Source of the DNA: Falsiroseomonas selenitidurans
GTDB lineage: Bacteria; Pseudomonadota; Alphaproteobacteria; Acetobacterales; Acetobacteraceae
NCBI RefSeq assembly: GCF_012103215.1
Contig: NZ_JAAVNE010000003.1
Location: 124,001-188,000, forward strand
Length of the DNA: 64,000 nt
Reading direction: 5' to 3'
Of this stretch, positions 1 through 9,035 are shown one piece after another. Both the position numbers and the translations under genes were made by a program. The notes below the pieces were generated by a model. It was not told the DNA's origin and did no database searches. It worked only from the letters and a program-made list of their open reading frames with translations. Within the stretch, counting starts at the first letter, position 1, and each line of letters opens with the position of its first letter.

Positions 1-1
1 C

Positions 2-454
2 ATCTTCACCACCGACCCGCGCGAACATGCGATGACGCGCGTGCCCGGGGAGGTGCGCTTCACCCTGGAATACCGCAGCGAGAGCGAGGCGACGCTGGAC
101 GATTTCCTCGGCCTCGCCCAGGCGGAGGCGGCGGAGATCGCCCGCGAACGCCGCGTGCGGATCGAACTCGGCGCGCCCGTGCGCACGCCCCCGGCGGTGA
201 TGGATTCGCGTCTGCTGGCCCTGGCACAGCGGCTTTGCCATGCGGGAAGGATGCCGCATGAGGTGCTGGCCAGCGGCGCGGGCCATGACGCGGCGATCTT
301 CGCCAATGCCGGCGTGCCCAGCGCCATGGTCTTCGTGCGCAACGAACACGGCAGCCACAACCCGCATGAGGCGATGGAGATGGCCGACTTTCTCGAAGGC
401 GCCGCGGTGCTGCAGGCCTTGCTGCTGCAAGGCGCAGGGGCGGTGCAGCGGTGA
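2..454 (+). CDS. Zn-dependent carbamoylase/hydantoinase-type hydrolase, C-terminal part (5' end outside window)
   Basis: This is the last 150 residues of an M20-type amidohydrolase resembling N-carbamoyl-L-amino-acid hydrolases and beta-ureidopropionases, which hydrolyse carbamoyl or amide bonds with a binuclear metal centre. The reading frame is open from base 2, so the start lies upstream. What is seen is the end of the lid domain (VPGEVRFTLEYR) followed by the GHDAAIFANAGVPSAM stretch and a SHNPHEAM segment that carries the late metal-binding histidine in this family. The stop overlaps the pyrE-like start by four bases, so the two are co-translated, which points to pyrimidine or hydantoin metabolism. 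Substrate cannot be decided from this fragment. Confidence 0.8.
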   Translation: MFTTDPREHAMTRVPGEVRFTLEYRSESEATLDDFLGLAQAEAAEIARERRVRIELGAPVRTPPAVMDSRLLALAQRLCHAGRMPHEVLASGAGHDAAIFANAGVPSAMVFVRNEHGSHNPHEAMEMADFLEGAAVLQALLLQGAGAVQR

Positions 455-1128
455 TCGACGAACGGGCCATCGGCCGGCGCACCGCGCGCATCCTGCTGGA
501 TACCGGCAGCATCCTGCTGCGGCCGGACCGGCCCTTCATGCTGTCCTCCGGCTGGGCCAGCCCGGCCTATCTCGACATGCCGCGCGCGCTCTCCTTCCCG
601 CTGGCGCGGCGCGCCCTGCTGGCCGGCGCGGAGGACCGCATCCTGGCGGAGGTGGGCTTCGACGGCTTCGACGCGGTGGCCGCCACCGAACAGGGCGGCA
701 TCGCCATCGGCGCCATGCTGGCGGAACGTTTCCACCTGCCCTTCGTCACCGTGCGCCGCCGCGCCCAGGGATTCGGCGCCGATGCGCATATCGAGGGTGC
801 GCTGCGGCCGGGCGCGCGGACGCTGCTGGTGTCCGACGTCACCACCGATGGCCGCAGCAAGGCCGGCTATTCCCGCGCCCTGACGCGGGCGGGGGCGGAG
901 GTGACGCAGATCTTCGTGCTGTTCAAATGGGGCATCTTCGACCGCGTGGTGACCGACATCGCCGATGTCGGCGCCAGGCTCTTCGCGCTGGCGACGTGGG
1001 AGGACGTGCTGCCGGAAGCCGAGGCGCGCGGCGCCCTGCCCGCGGCCGCGCTGGACGAGCTGCGCCGCTACCTGGCCGACCCCTTCGCCTGGTCCGCCGC
1101 GCATGGCGGGCTGCCCGCGCCGGTGTAA
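451..1128 (+). CDS. pyrE: orotate phosphoribosyltransferase
   Basis: A 225-residue type I phosphoribosyltransferase that should join orotate to PRPP to give OMP in pyrimidine nucleotide synthesis. The N-terminal substrate segment FMLSSGWASPAYLD (about residues 29-42) and the PRPP loop LLVSDVTTDGRSK (about 125-137) match the OPRT pattern. The GTG start lies in a GTGA overlap with the preceding hydrolase stop. Its pairing with a carbamoylase-type hydrolase rather than with other pyr genes suggests that it may be a second, salvage- or catabolism-linked copy. The last 61 bases overlap the 3' end of the convergent ligase gene. Confidence 0.85.
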   Translation: MIDERAIGRRTARILLDTGSILLRPDRPFMLSSGWASPAYLDMPRALSFPLARRALLAGAEDRILAEVGFDGFDAVAATEQGGIAIGAMLAERFHLPFVTVRRRAQGFGADAHIEGALRPGARTLLVSDVTTDGRSKAGYSRALTRAGAEVTQIFVLFKWGIFDRVVTDIADVGARLFALATWEDVLPEAEARGALPAAALDELRRYLADPFAWSAAHGGLPAPV

Positions 1129-2570
1129 TCGCCCGCTGGCCGGGCCGCGTCGAAGCCGTCCGCGGTCGTGCGCGGCAGGGCGAATTTCCGGATCCGCTGG
1201 CTCGGCGTGCGGGCAAAATCCTCGACCAGCGCCAGGTAGCGCGGAAGCTGGTGGCGGGCGAGGCGCGGCGCCAGCCAGGCGTGGAAGGCGGGCAGGTCCA
1301 GCGCCATGCCTCGGCGCGGTTGCAGGAACAGCTTGATCTCCTGCTCGCCGATCTCGGCGGCCACGCCGATCATGGCGCAATCCGCCACCGCCGGATGCTG
1401 GGCGGCCACCGCCTCCACCTCCCAGGCCGAGACATTCTCGCCGCGCACCCGCACACTGTCCGTCATGCGCCCGTGGAAGAACAGGTTGCCCGCCGCGTCC
1501 AGGCTGCCGGAATCGCCGCTGTGCAGCGCGCCGCCGCGTAGCGCCCGGGCGGTGGCCTCGGGGTTGTCCAGGTAGCCGCGGGTCAGCGCCAGGGGGTCCT
1601 TCGCGCGCACCACGATCTCCCCGCGTTCGCCCGGCGGCAACGCGCGGCCGCCGGGATCGAGGATCGCGATGTCGAACCACGGCATGGCGCGGCCGACGGA
1701 ACCCGGCACGCCATCGGCATTGAAGGTGGAGAAGGAGGAAGCCTCCGTCATGCCGTAGCATTCGCGCAGCGCCACGCCGAAGCGGTCCTGCACCTGCGGC
1801 CACAGCTCGGCCGGGCAGCCGGCACCCCAGGCGATGCGCAGCGCATGGGCGCGTTCCCGCGGATGCGGGTCCTGCTTCAGCAGGATCTGCAGGATGCCGC
1901 CCAGGTAGTGCAGATGCGTGGCGCCGGCTGCCGCCACCTCCGCCCAGAAGCGGCTGGCGCTGAAGCGCGGCACCAGGTGCAGCACGGCGCGCCGCAGCAG
2001 CGGCAGCACCAGCATCTGCACGCCGCCGATATGGTGCAGCGGCTCCCACAGGAACATCACGTCGCCGTCGTGCGCCGCCGCCGCCAGCGCCACCCCCTCC
2101 CCGGCGAGGCGCAGCATGCGGTGGGAGATGCGCACCCCCTTGGGCGGCCCGGTGGTGCCGGAGGTGGTGCCGATGGCGAAATCCGCGGCCGGGTCGGGGA
2201 TGCGGGTGGCGAAGCCGGCCGGCGGCACCGCGCCGAGCGACGCCGCGCCCTGCGCCAGCACCAGCCTGGCCCGGGTGAGGTCCAGCAGGTGGCGCAGCCC
2301 GTCGCCGACCAGCGCCGGGTTCAGCGGCACCCAGACCAGCCCGGCCTTGGCCAGCCCGAAGGCCAGCGCCAGCGAGTCCAGTTCGTTCGGCAGCACCGCC
2401 GCGACGCGATCCCCCGGCACCAGCCCGCGCGCCACCAGCGCCGCGGCCATCGCATCGCTGCGCGCGTCCAACGCGGCCAGAGTCAGCGATGCCTCGGCGG
2501 TCCGGGCGAAGACGCGCCCCGGCTCCGCCGCCGCGGCCTGGCCCAGCAGGTGCAGGAAGCCCTCGGACAT
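1068..2570 (-). CDS. AMP-dependent acyl-CoA synthetase (CaiC-like)
   Basis: A 500-residue ANL-superfamily adenylating enzyme that activates a carboxylate as acyl-AMP and transfers it to CoA. Visible motifs are the phosphate loop TTSGTTGPPKG (about residues 135-145), YGMTE (272-276), SGD (351-353) and RVRGENVSAWEVE at the hinge to the C-terminal domain. It resembles crotonobetaine/carnitine-CoA ligases, but the substrate is unknown. I chose ATG at 2570 because GGAGG sits nine bases upstream; a GTG at 2579 abuts that site and cannot use it. It is divergent from an enoyl-CoA hydratase/SDR pair, suggesting one acid-degradation module. The C-terminal tail runs antisense into pyrE. Confidence 0.85.
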   Translation of the reverse strand: MSEGFLHLLGQAAAAEPGRVFARTAEASLTLAALDARSDAMAAALVARGLVPGDRVAAVLPNELDSLALAFGLAKAGLVWVPLNPALVGDGLRHLLDLTRARLVLAQGAASLGAVPPAGFATRIPDPAADFAIGTTSGTTGPPKGVRISHRMLRLAGEGVALAAAAHDGDVMFLWEPLHHIGGVQMLVLPLLRRAVLHLVPRFSASRFWAEVAAAGATHLHYLGGILQILLKQDPHPRERAHALRIAWGAGCPAELWPQVQDRFGVALRECYGMTEASSFSTFNADGVPGSVGRAMPWFDIAILDPGGRALPPGERGEIVVRAKDPLALTRGYLDNPEATARALRGGALHSGDSGSLDAAGNLFFHGRMTDSVRVRGENVSAWEVEAVAAQHPAVADCAMIGVAAEIGEQEIKLFLQPRRGMALDLPAFHAWLAPRLARHQLPRYLALVEDFARTPSQRIRKFALPRTTADGFDAARPAGDYTGAGSPPCAADQAKGSAR

Positions 2571-2632
2571 TGTGATCACCCTCCGATTGCCGCTATCGGG
2601 TTGGCCTAACGCCGCGCCATCACGGGATCAAC

Positions 2633-3406
2633 ATGTCCGACACCACCGAAGACCATGTGCTGGCCGAGACGCTGGACGGCATCCGCCTGATCACCCTGAA
2701 CCGCCCGAAGCGCCTGAACGCCTGGGATGCGCCGATGCGCGCCCGGCTGCTGGCGCTGCTGGCGGAGGCCGCCGCGGCGGCGGAGGTGCAGGCGGTGGTG
2801 CTGACCGGCGCCGGGGAGCGCGCCTTCTGCGCCGGCCAGGACCTGAACGAGGGCAAGACCTTCGACGGCGACCGCGCCGAAGGCTGGATCGAGGAATGGC
2901 GCGCCCTGTACGGCGCCATCCGCGCCTTCGAGAAGCCGCTGGTCTGCGCGCTGAACGGCCTGGCCGCCGGCTCCGCCTTCCAGGTCGCGCTGCTGTGCGA
3001 CATCCGCATCGGCCATGCCGGGTCGAAGATGGGCCAGCCGGAGATCAATTCGGGCATCGTCAGCGCCACCGGCTTCTGGATCATCCGGGAGATGCTGGGC
3101 CTGTCGCGGGCCATCGAGATGGTGCTGACCGGGCGCATGGCGGAGGCCGAGGAATGCCACCGCCTGGGCCTGCTGCACCATCTGGTGCCGGCCGGGGAGG
3201 TGCTGCCCACGGCCATGCGTGTCGCCACCGAGCTGGCCGCCAAGCCGAAGCTGGCCTTCCGCCTGAACAAGCAGCGGTTCCGGGAGGCGACGCAGCCCGG
3301 CTTCGACGAAACCTTCGCCGCCGCCCGCGCCCTGCACCGCCAGGCCTTCAGCGACGGCCATTCGCAGCAGGTGATGCAGCGCTTCCTGGACCGGGGCAGG
3401 GCGTGA
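2633..3406 (+). CDS. enoyl-CoA hydratase/isomerase family protein
   Basis: A 257-residue crotonase-fold enzyme acting on acyl-CoA thioesters. The oxyanion-hole segments AFCAGQDL (about 64-71) and ALNGLAAGSAFQVALLCD are present. Both acidic residues used by true hydratases appear to be kept: E137 in GQPEI and E162 in AIEMVLTG. It is divergent from the acyl-CoA ligase across 62 bases and its stop overlaps the next SDR start by one base (TGATG). The three genes read as activation, hydration and oxidation steps of a short catabolic route. The exact substrate is not visible. Confidence 0.87.
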   Translation: MSDTTEDHVLAETLDGIRLITLNRPKRLNAWDAPMRARLLALLAEAAAAAEVQAVVLTGAGERAFCAGQDLNEGKTFDGDRAEGWIEEWRALYGAIRAFEKPLVCALNGLAAGSAFQVALLCDIRIGHAGSKMGQPEINSGIVSATGFWIIREMLGLSRAIEMVLTGRMAEAEECHRLGLLHHLVPAGEVLPTAMRVATELAAKPKLAFRLNKQRFREATQPGFDETFAAARALHRQAFSDGHSQQVMQRFLDRGRA

Positions 3407-4077
3407 TGCGCCACGCTTTGGTCACCGGCGCCAGTTCCGGCATCGGGGAGGCGATCGCCCAGCGGCTGCTGGACGAAGGCTGGCGCGTCACCGGCCTCAG
3501 CCGCCGCGCGCCGGCCTGGCAGCACGCGCATTACGCCCACCGCTCCGTGGACCTGCTGGAGGCCGATGCCCTCGCCCCGGCCTTGGCGGGGCTGGAGCCC
3601 TCCGCCCTGGTGCATGCCGCGGGGCTGATGCGCGCGGCGCCGCTGGGCGACTTGCAGCAGGCGACGGGCACGCTGCTCTGGCGGCTGCACACGGATGTGG
3701 CGGCGCAACTGGCCGATGCGCTGGTGCCGCGGATGGGCCCTGGCGGGCGCGTGGTGCTGATCGGCAGCCGCGCCGCCGGCGGCTCCGCCGGGCGCAGCCA
3801 ATATGCCGCGAGCAAGGCGGCGCTGCTCGGCCTGGCGCGGTCCTGGGCGGCGGAGCTTGCCCCGCGCGGCATCACGGTGAACGTGATCGCGCCCGGCGTC
3901 ACCGACACGCCGATGCTGCGCGACCCCGCCCGCGCCGCGCATGTGCCCCGCACGCCGCCGATCGGGCGGCTGATCGCGCCGCAGGAGGTCGCGGCCCTGG
4001 CGGCCTTCCTGCTGGGCGCGGAAGCGGCGGCCATCACCGGCCAGCAGATCATGATCTGCGGCGGCGCCTCGCTCTGA
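3406..4077 (+). CDS. SDR-family NAD(P)-dependent oxidoreductase
   Basis: A 223-residue classical short-chain dehydrogenase with one Rossmann domain. It has the TGASSGIG nucleotide-binding motif (residues 7-14), the catalytic YAASK motif (Y133, K137) and S121 in the IGSR strand. The C-terminal ITGQQIMICGG segment is typical. The ATG starts inside the stop of the hydratase, so expression is coupled. By position it should oxidise a hydroxyacyl or alcohol intermediate made by the upstream hydratase; this is inference from context. Confidence 0.87.
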   Translation: MRHALVTGASSGIGEAIAQRLLDEGWRVTGLSRRAPAWQHAHYAHRSVDLLEADALAPALAGLEPSALVHAAGLMRAAPLGDLQQATGTLLWRLHTDVAAQLADALVPRMGPGGRVVLIGSRAAGGSAGRSQYAASKAALLGLARSWAAELAPRGITVNVIAPGVTDTPMLRDPARAAHVPRTPPIGRLIAPQEVAALAAFLLGAEAAAITGQQIMICGGASL

Positions 4078-4162
4078 CCGCCGCGCCGCGCCAGGGCAGG
4101 CCCGCGTAACCGCGCCCGCCGCCGGCGCGAAGCTCTGGTCAGCAAGGGCAACGGGGCGGGCG

Positions 4163-5503
4163 ATGCGCGACGGGCGAGGCTTGGAACTGACCACGACGGC
4201 ACCGGCGGCGGTCGCGGCGCTGGAGAGCGCGGTGACGGCGCTGCTGGCGCACCGGGCCGATCTCGGCACGCATCTGCAGCACTGCTTCGCGGCCGATTCC
4301 GGCCTGGTGGCGGCGCGCTGCCTGGCCGGCTTCGCCAACCTGGCGCAGGCGCGGCAGGAACTGCACGGCCCGGCGCTGGCCCATCTCGGCGCCGCGCGCG
4401 GTGCGCTGCGCCAGCGCGGCGGCACGGCGCGGGAAGCGGCGCTGGCCGATGCCCTGGCCGAATGGGCGATCCGCGGCGACATGCAGGCGGCAGCGACGCG
4501 GCTGGAAGGGGTGCTGCGCGCCGATCCGCTGGATGCGATGACACTGAAGCTGGCCCACGGCCTCCGCTTCATGCTGGGCGATGCGCCGGCCATGCGGCTG
4601 GCGGTGGAATCGGCGCTTCCCGCCTGGAATGCCGCGACGCCCGGGCATGGCTACATCCTCGGCTGCCACGCCTTCGCCCTGGAGGAAACCGGCGAGGCCG
4701 CGGCGGCGGAGCGCCAGGGCCGCCGGGCGGTGGCCGCCGCGCCGGATGATCTGTGGGGCGCCCATGCGGTGGCGCATGTGATGGAGCGCAGCGGCCGGGC
4801 GCGGCAGGGCCTGGCCTGGATCGCGGAACTCGGCCCCCGCCTGCCCCAGGCCGGCGCCTTCGGCCGCCACATCCACTGGCATGCCGCGCTGTTCCACCTG
4901 CATCTCGGCCAGGCGGAGGCGGCGCTGGCGCTGTTCGACGGGCAGGTGGCGGGCGCGCCGTCCGAGGATGTGCGGGACTTCGCCAATGCGGCCTCCCTGC
5001 TCTGGCGGCTGGAGGCGCAGGGCGTGCCGGTGGGGGCGCGGCGCTGGGCTGCGCTGGCCGATGTGGCGGCGCGCAGCACCGCCGCCCCCGGCCTCGCCTT
5101 CATCGACCTGCACCATGTGCTGGCGCTGGGCGCGGCGGGGCGGGAGGCGGACCTGGCGGCGAAGCTGGCGGCGATGCGCGAGCGTGCCCTGGCCGAGACC
5201 GACAGCCAGGCGCGCGTGGTCGCACGCCTCGGCCTGCCCGCCGCGCAGGGCATCGCCGCGGCGCTTCGCGGCGATGCGCCGGAAGCGGTGGCACTGCTCC
5301 TGCCGCTGCGCCAGGCGATGCCCGGCCTGGGCGGCAGCGACGCGCAGCGCGACCTGTTCGAGCGCCTGCTGATCCAGGCCAGCCTGCAGGCCGGCCAGCG
5401 GGCGCTCGCCACGCTGCTGCTGCGCGACCGCGCCGGCCAGAGGGCGCTCGGCGCCTGGGAGGCCCGCTGCGCCGGCGCCGCCCGGCCTTCGCTGGCGGCG
5501 TAG
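4163..5503 (+). CDS. tetratricopeptide-repeat protein of the TTC38 type
   Basis: A 446-residue, largely helical protein with no signal peptide. Its repeats resemble bacterial homologues of TTC38: a central HAVAHVMERSGR helix, then HIHWHAALFHLHLGQ, with helix pairs rich in Ala and Leu throughout. Members of this family are cytoplasmic and have no established enzymatic role; some sit near carboxylate or amide catabolism genes. It starts 85 bases after the SDR gene and may be transcribed with it. The assignment rests on the repeat pattern and the paired His motif. Confidence 0.75.
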   Translation: MRDGRGLELTTTAPAAVAALESAVTALLAHRADLGTHLQHCFAADSGLVAARCLAGFANLAQARQELHGPALAHLGAARGALRQRGGTAREAALADALAEWAIRGDMQAAATRLEGVLRADPLDAMTLKLAHGLRFMLGDAPAMRLAVESALPAWNAATPGHGYILGCHAFALEETGEAAAAERQGRRAVAAAPDDLWGAHAVAHVMERSGRARQGLAWIAELGPRLPQAGAFGRHIHWHAALFHLHLGQAEAALALFDGQVAGAPSEDVRDFANAASLLWRLEAQGVPVGARRWAALADVAARSTAAPGLAFIDLHHVLALGAAGREADLAAKLAAMRERALAETDSQARVVARLGLPAAQGIAAALRGDAPEAVALLLPLRQAMPGLGGSDAQRDLFERLLIQASLQAGQRALATLLLRDRAGQRALGAWEARCAGAARPSLAA

Positions 5504-5559
5504 CGGCGGGGCGTATCATGCACTAGCCTCCGCGCCTTCTTCGCCCGCGGAGTCCCGCC

Positions 5560-7119
5560 ATGCGCCGTATGCCCTTGCTGCTCGCCAGCCTGTTCCTCGG
5601 CCTTCCCGCCATGGCGCAGGAAGCGCGGATCGCGATCCAGACCGAAACCTCCTCCATCGACCCGCATTACGCCCTGGTCGGCGCCAACCAGGCGGTGGCG
5701 CGGCACATCTTCGAGGCGCTGGTGGCTTCCGACCGCAATCTGCGGCCGACACCGGGCCTGACCGACTTCTCCAACCCCGAGCCGGATGTGTGGGAATTCC
5801 GCCTCCGCCCCGATGCCCGCTTCCACGATGGCAGCCCGGTGACGGCGGAGGATGTGCGCTTTTCCCTGGAACGCATGCCGCGCGTGCCGAACAGCCCGGC
5901 GCCCTTCATCCGCCTGGCCGGCAGCGTGACGGCCATCGAGATCGTCGATGCCCGCACCATCCGCCTGCGCTCCCGCGGGCCGGATCCGTCCATCCCGCTG
6001 AATGCGATGACCGCCTGGATCGTCTCCGCCCGCGCCGCGGCGGATGCCACCACGGCGGATTTCAACAGCGGCCGCGCGGCGGTGGGATCCGGCCCCTGGC
6101 GCTTCGTCGAATGGCAGCGCGGCCAGGCGCTGCGTCTGGCGCGCAACGACGCCTATTGGGGCGACAAGCCCGCCTTCGCCAGCGCCACGCTGCGCCCCGT
6201 CGCCAATGACACCGCGCGGATGGCGGCGCTGCTGGCCGGCGACGCCGACCTGATCGAGGCGGTGCCGCCCGGGGAGATCGCGCGCCTGCGCGCCCGGCCG
6301 GAAATCCGCGTCACCTCGGCCGCATCCTCCCGCATGATCTACCTCGGGATGGACCAGGACAACGCCGTCTCCCCCTTCGTCACCGCGCGCGATGGCAGCG
6401 CGCTGCCGGCGAACCCGCTGAAGGATCCCCGCGTGCGCCGCGCCCTGTCGATCGCCATCAACCGCGCCGCGATCGTGGAGCGGGTGCTGGCCGGCGCGGC
6501 GAAGGCCACCGGGCAGATCGCGGTGGAGGGGCAGATCGGCTACGCCCCCGCCCTGCCGCCGCCGGCATTCGACGCCGCCGCCGCGCGCCGCCTGCTGGCC
6601 GAGGCCGGCTATCCGAACGGCTTCCGCATCACGCTGCATTCGCCGAACAACCGCTATGTGGAGGATGACAAGACCGCCCAGGCGGTGGCGCAGTTCTGGG
6701 CCCGCATCGGGCTGGACGCGCGGGTGGAGGTGATGCCCTCGAACGTCTTCTTCACCCGCGCCGGGCGGCGCGAGTTCTCCGCCTTCCTGATCGGCTTCGG
6801 CCACACCACGGGCGATGCCTGGCTCGGCATGTCCCAGGTGCTGCACAGCTTCGACCGGGCGCGCGGCCTGGGCGGGCTGAACCGCGGCCGCTACGCCAAC
6901 CCGGCCTTCGATGCGCTGATCGCGGAGTCGCGCGGCGTGGTGGCGGAAGCCCGTCGCGACGCGCTGCTGCGCCAGGCGCAGGGCATCGCCTTCACCCAGG
7001 ACACGGCGATCGTCCCGCTGCACTTCCCCGACAACACCTGGGCGCACCGCGCGGCCTTCGCCTATGCCGGCGGCGTGGAGGAAAGCACCCTGGCGCATCA
7101 CCTGCGCCCGGCCCGGTAG
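5560..7119 (+). CDS. ABC transporter substrate-binding protein, oligopeptide/dipeptide family (SBP_bac_5)
   Basis: A 519-residue periplasmic binding protein with a cleavable signal peptide ending near MAQ (residues 1-20). Family features include the early SSIDPHY segment, the WEFRLRPDARFHDGSPVTAEDV block and RVRRALSIAINR around the hinge. These proteins capture peptides, opines or similar solutes for an ABC permease. No permease or ATPase gene of the matching class lies in this window. The CocE-type hydrolase starts one base after its stop, and a paralogous binding protein follows. Confidence 0.88.
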   Translation: MRRMPLLLASLFLGLPAMAQEARIAIQTETSSIDPHYALVGANQAVARHIFEALVASDRNLRPTPGLTDFSNPEPDVWEFRLRPDARFHDGSPVTAEDVRFSLERMPRVPNSPAPFIRLAGSVTAIEIVDARTIRLRSRGPDPSIPLNAMTAWIVSARAAADATTADFNSGRAAVGSGPWRFVEWQRGQALRLARNDAYWGDKPAFASATLRPVANDTARMAALLAGDADLIEAVPPGEIARLRARPEIRVTSAASSRMIYLGMDQDNAVSPFVTARDGSALPANPLKDPRVRRALSIAINRAAIVERVLAGAAKATGQIAVEGQIGYAPALPPPAFDAAAARRLLAEAGYPNGFRITLHSPNNRYVEDDKTAQAVAQFWARIGLDARVEVMPSNVFFTRAGRREFSAFLIGFGHTTGDAWLGMSQVLHSFDRARGLGGLNRGRYANPAFDALIAESRGVVAEARRDALLRQAQGIAFTQDTAIVPLHFPDNTWAHRAAFAYAGGVEESTLAHHLRPAR

Positions 7120-7120
7120 G

Positions 7121-8932
7121 ATGCGCTGCCTCGACGCCATGGTGCCTTGCCGGGACGGCGTGCGGCTGGCCACCGATGCCTGGCTGCCGGAAGGCGAGGG
7201 CCCCTTCCCCGTCATCCTGGAACGCACGCCCTATGGCCGGCGGGAGATTTCCCGATCGGAACGCACGGAGGCGGACCCGAAGCCGCAGCCGCGGTCGGCG
7301 ATCGCGGCCTATTTCGTCGCCCATGGCTATGCCGTGGTCTACCAGGATTGCCGCGGCCGCTACGGCAGCGAGGGCGCGTTCATCAAATACCTGTCGGACG
7401 GCGAGGACGGGTTCGACTGCTGCGCCTGGATCGTGGAACAGCCCTGGTGCAATGGCCGCATCGGCACGATGGGGCTGAGCTATGCGGCGCATACCCAGGC
7501 GGCGCTGGGCTGCCTGGCGCCGCCCGGGCTGGCGGCGCAGATCCTCGATTCCGGCGGCTTCTCCGATGCCTGGCAGGGCGGCATCCGCCGCGGCGGCGCC
7601 TTCGAGCTGAAGCAGGCCAGCTGGGCCTTCAACCAGGCCCGCCTGGCGCCGGAGAGCAAGGCCGATCCGGTGCGCGCGGCGGCGCTCGCGGGCGAGGACC
7701 TCGTGGAATGGTTCCATCGCTTCCCCTGGAAGCGCGGCCAATCCCCCGTGCGCCACGCGCCGGACTACGAGGACTACCTGTTCGAGCAGTGGGAACATGG
7801 CGCACGCGACGAATACTGGCAGCGCCTCGGCCTTTTCGCGAAAGGCTGGCATGACCGCTACGCCGCGGTGCCGACGCTGCACATGTCCTCCTGGTACGAC
7901 CCCTACCCGCGCACGGCGACGGAGAATTTCTGCGGGCTCCGCGATTCGGGGCGCGGCACGCCCAGCCTGATCCTCGGCCCCTGGACGCATGGCAACCGCA
8001 GCGAGACGGCCTTCGGCGAGGTGGAGTTCGGCCCCGACGCCACGATCGATTCCTGGGCCGGCGACTGGCGCGCCTTCCGCCTGCGCTTCTTCGACCGCTG
8101 GCTGAAGGGCCTGCCCAACGGGGTGGAGGCAGCGCCGCGCGTGCGCGTCTTCGTCATGGGCGGCGGCAGCGGCCGGCGCAACGCCGCCGGGCGGCTGGAG
8201 CATGGCGGGCGCTGGCGCGAAGCCGCCGACTGGCCACTGCCCGGCACCCGCTTCGCCCCCTTCCACCTGCATGGCGATGGGCTGCTGGCGGAAGCCGCGC
8301 CGGCGGAAGGCGCCGCGCCGCTCGCCTGGGATGCCGACCCGCGCCAGCCGGTGCCCAGCATCGGCGGCGCCATCACCTCCATGGAGCCCGTCATCGCCGG
8401 CGGCCCGATGGACCAGCGGGAACGCCCGGGCCTGTTCGGCTGCCGCCCGCCCTACCTGCCGCTGGCCAGCCGGCCGGACGTGCTGGTGTTCCAGACCCCG
8501 CCGCTCGAGCACGATGTGGAGGTGGTCGGCCCGGTGACGGCGGAGCTGTGGATTGCCACGGACGGCCCGGACACCGACATCACCGCCAAGCTGGTGGATG
8601 TGCACCCGGCCACCGCCGATTGGCCGCAGGGCTTCGCCATGAACCTGTGCGAGGGCATCCTGCGCTGCCGCTACCGCGACGACCCGGCGCAGCCCCGCCC
8701 GATGCAGCCCGGCGTGCCGACGCGCATCACGGTGGAATTGTTCCCCACCGCCAACCGCTTCCTGGCCGGCCACCGCATCCGGCTGGACATCGCCGCCAGC
8801 GAATTCCCGCACTACGACGTCAACCCGCAGACCGGGGAGCCGGAGGGGGCGGCGCGGCGGATGCGGGTGGCGGTGAACACGCTGTTCGTGGACGCGGCGC
8901 GGCCTTCGCAGGTGGTGCTGCCGCTGGTGTGA
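7121..8932 (+). CDS. CocE/NonD family serine hydrolase (X-Pro dipeptidyl-peptidase S15 fold)
   Basis: A 603-residue alpha/beta hydrolase of the cocaine-esterase and acyl-amino-acid esterase type. The nucleophile is S120 in GTMGLSYAA; D260 in SSWYDPY and H290 in GPWTHG complete a plausible catalytic triad. DCRGRYGSEG (about 76-85) is the family's oxyanion region, and the C-terminal third (about 400-600) reads as the beta-jelly-roll domain. No signal peptide is visible. ATG at 7121 lies one base after the preceding stop, so it is in an operon with the binding proteins and probably cleaves the imported ester or amide. Confidence 0.87.
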   Translation: MRCLDAMVPCRDGVRLATDAWLPEGEGPFPVILERTPYGRREISRSERTEADPKPQPRSAIAAYFVAHGYAVVYQDCRGRYGSEGAFIKYLSDGEDGFDCCAWIVEQPWCNGRIGTMGLSYAAHTQAALGCLAPPGLAAQILDSGGFSDAWQGGIRRGGAFELKQASWAFNQARLAPESKADPVRAAALAGEDLVEWFHRFPWKRGQSPVRHAPDYEDYLFEQWEHGARDEYWQRLGLFAKGWHDRYAAVPTLHMSSWYDPYPRTATENFCGLRDSGRGTPSLILGPWTHGNRSETAFGEVEFGPDATIDSWAGDWRAFRLRFFDRWLKGLPNGVEAAPRVRVFVMGGGSGRRNAAGRLEHGGRWREAADWPLPGTRFAPFHLHGDGLLAEAAPAEGAAPLAWDADPRQPVPSIGGAITSMEPVIAGGPMDQRERPGLFGCRPPYLPLASRPDVLVFQTPPLEHDVEVVGPVTAELWIATDGPDTDITAKLVDVHPATADWPQGFAMNLCEGILRCRYRDDPAQPRPMQPGVPTRITVELFPTANRFLAGHRIRLDIAASEFPHYDVNPQTGEPEGAARRMRVAVNTLFVDAARPSQVVLPLV

Positions 8933-9035
8933 GGGTTCCTGCGTGATGCCGGGGGCGGCGCAGGGCGATGCCCTGGACAGAACGCCCCGGCCTCCCGCAT
9001 CCTCGCGCCCTGCCAAGAACAGGGATCGGGGCACA

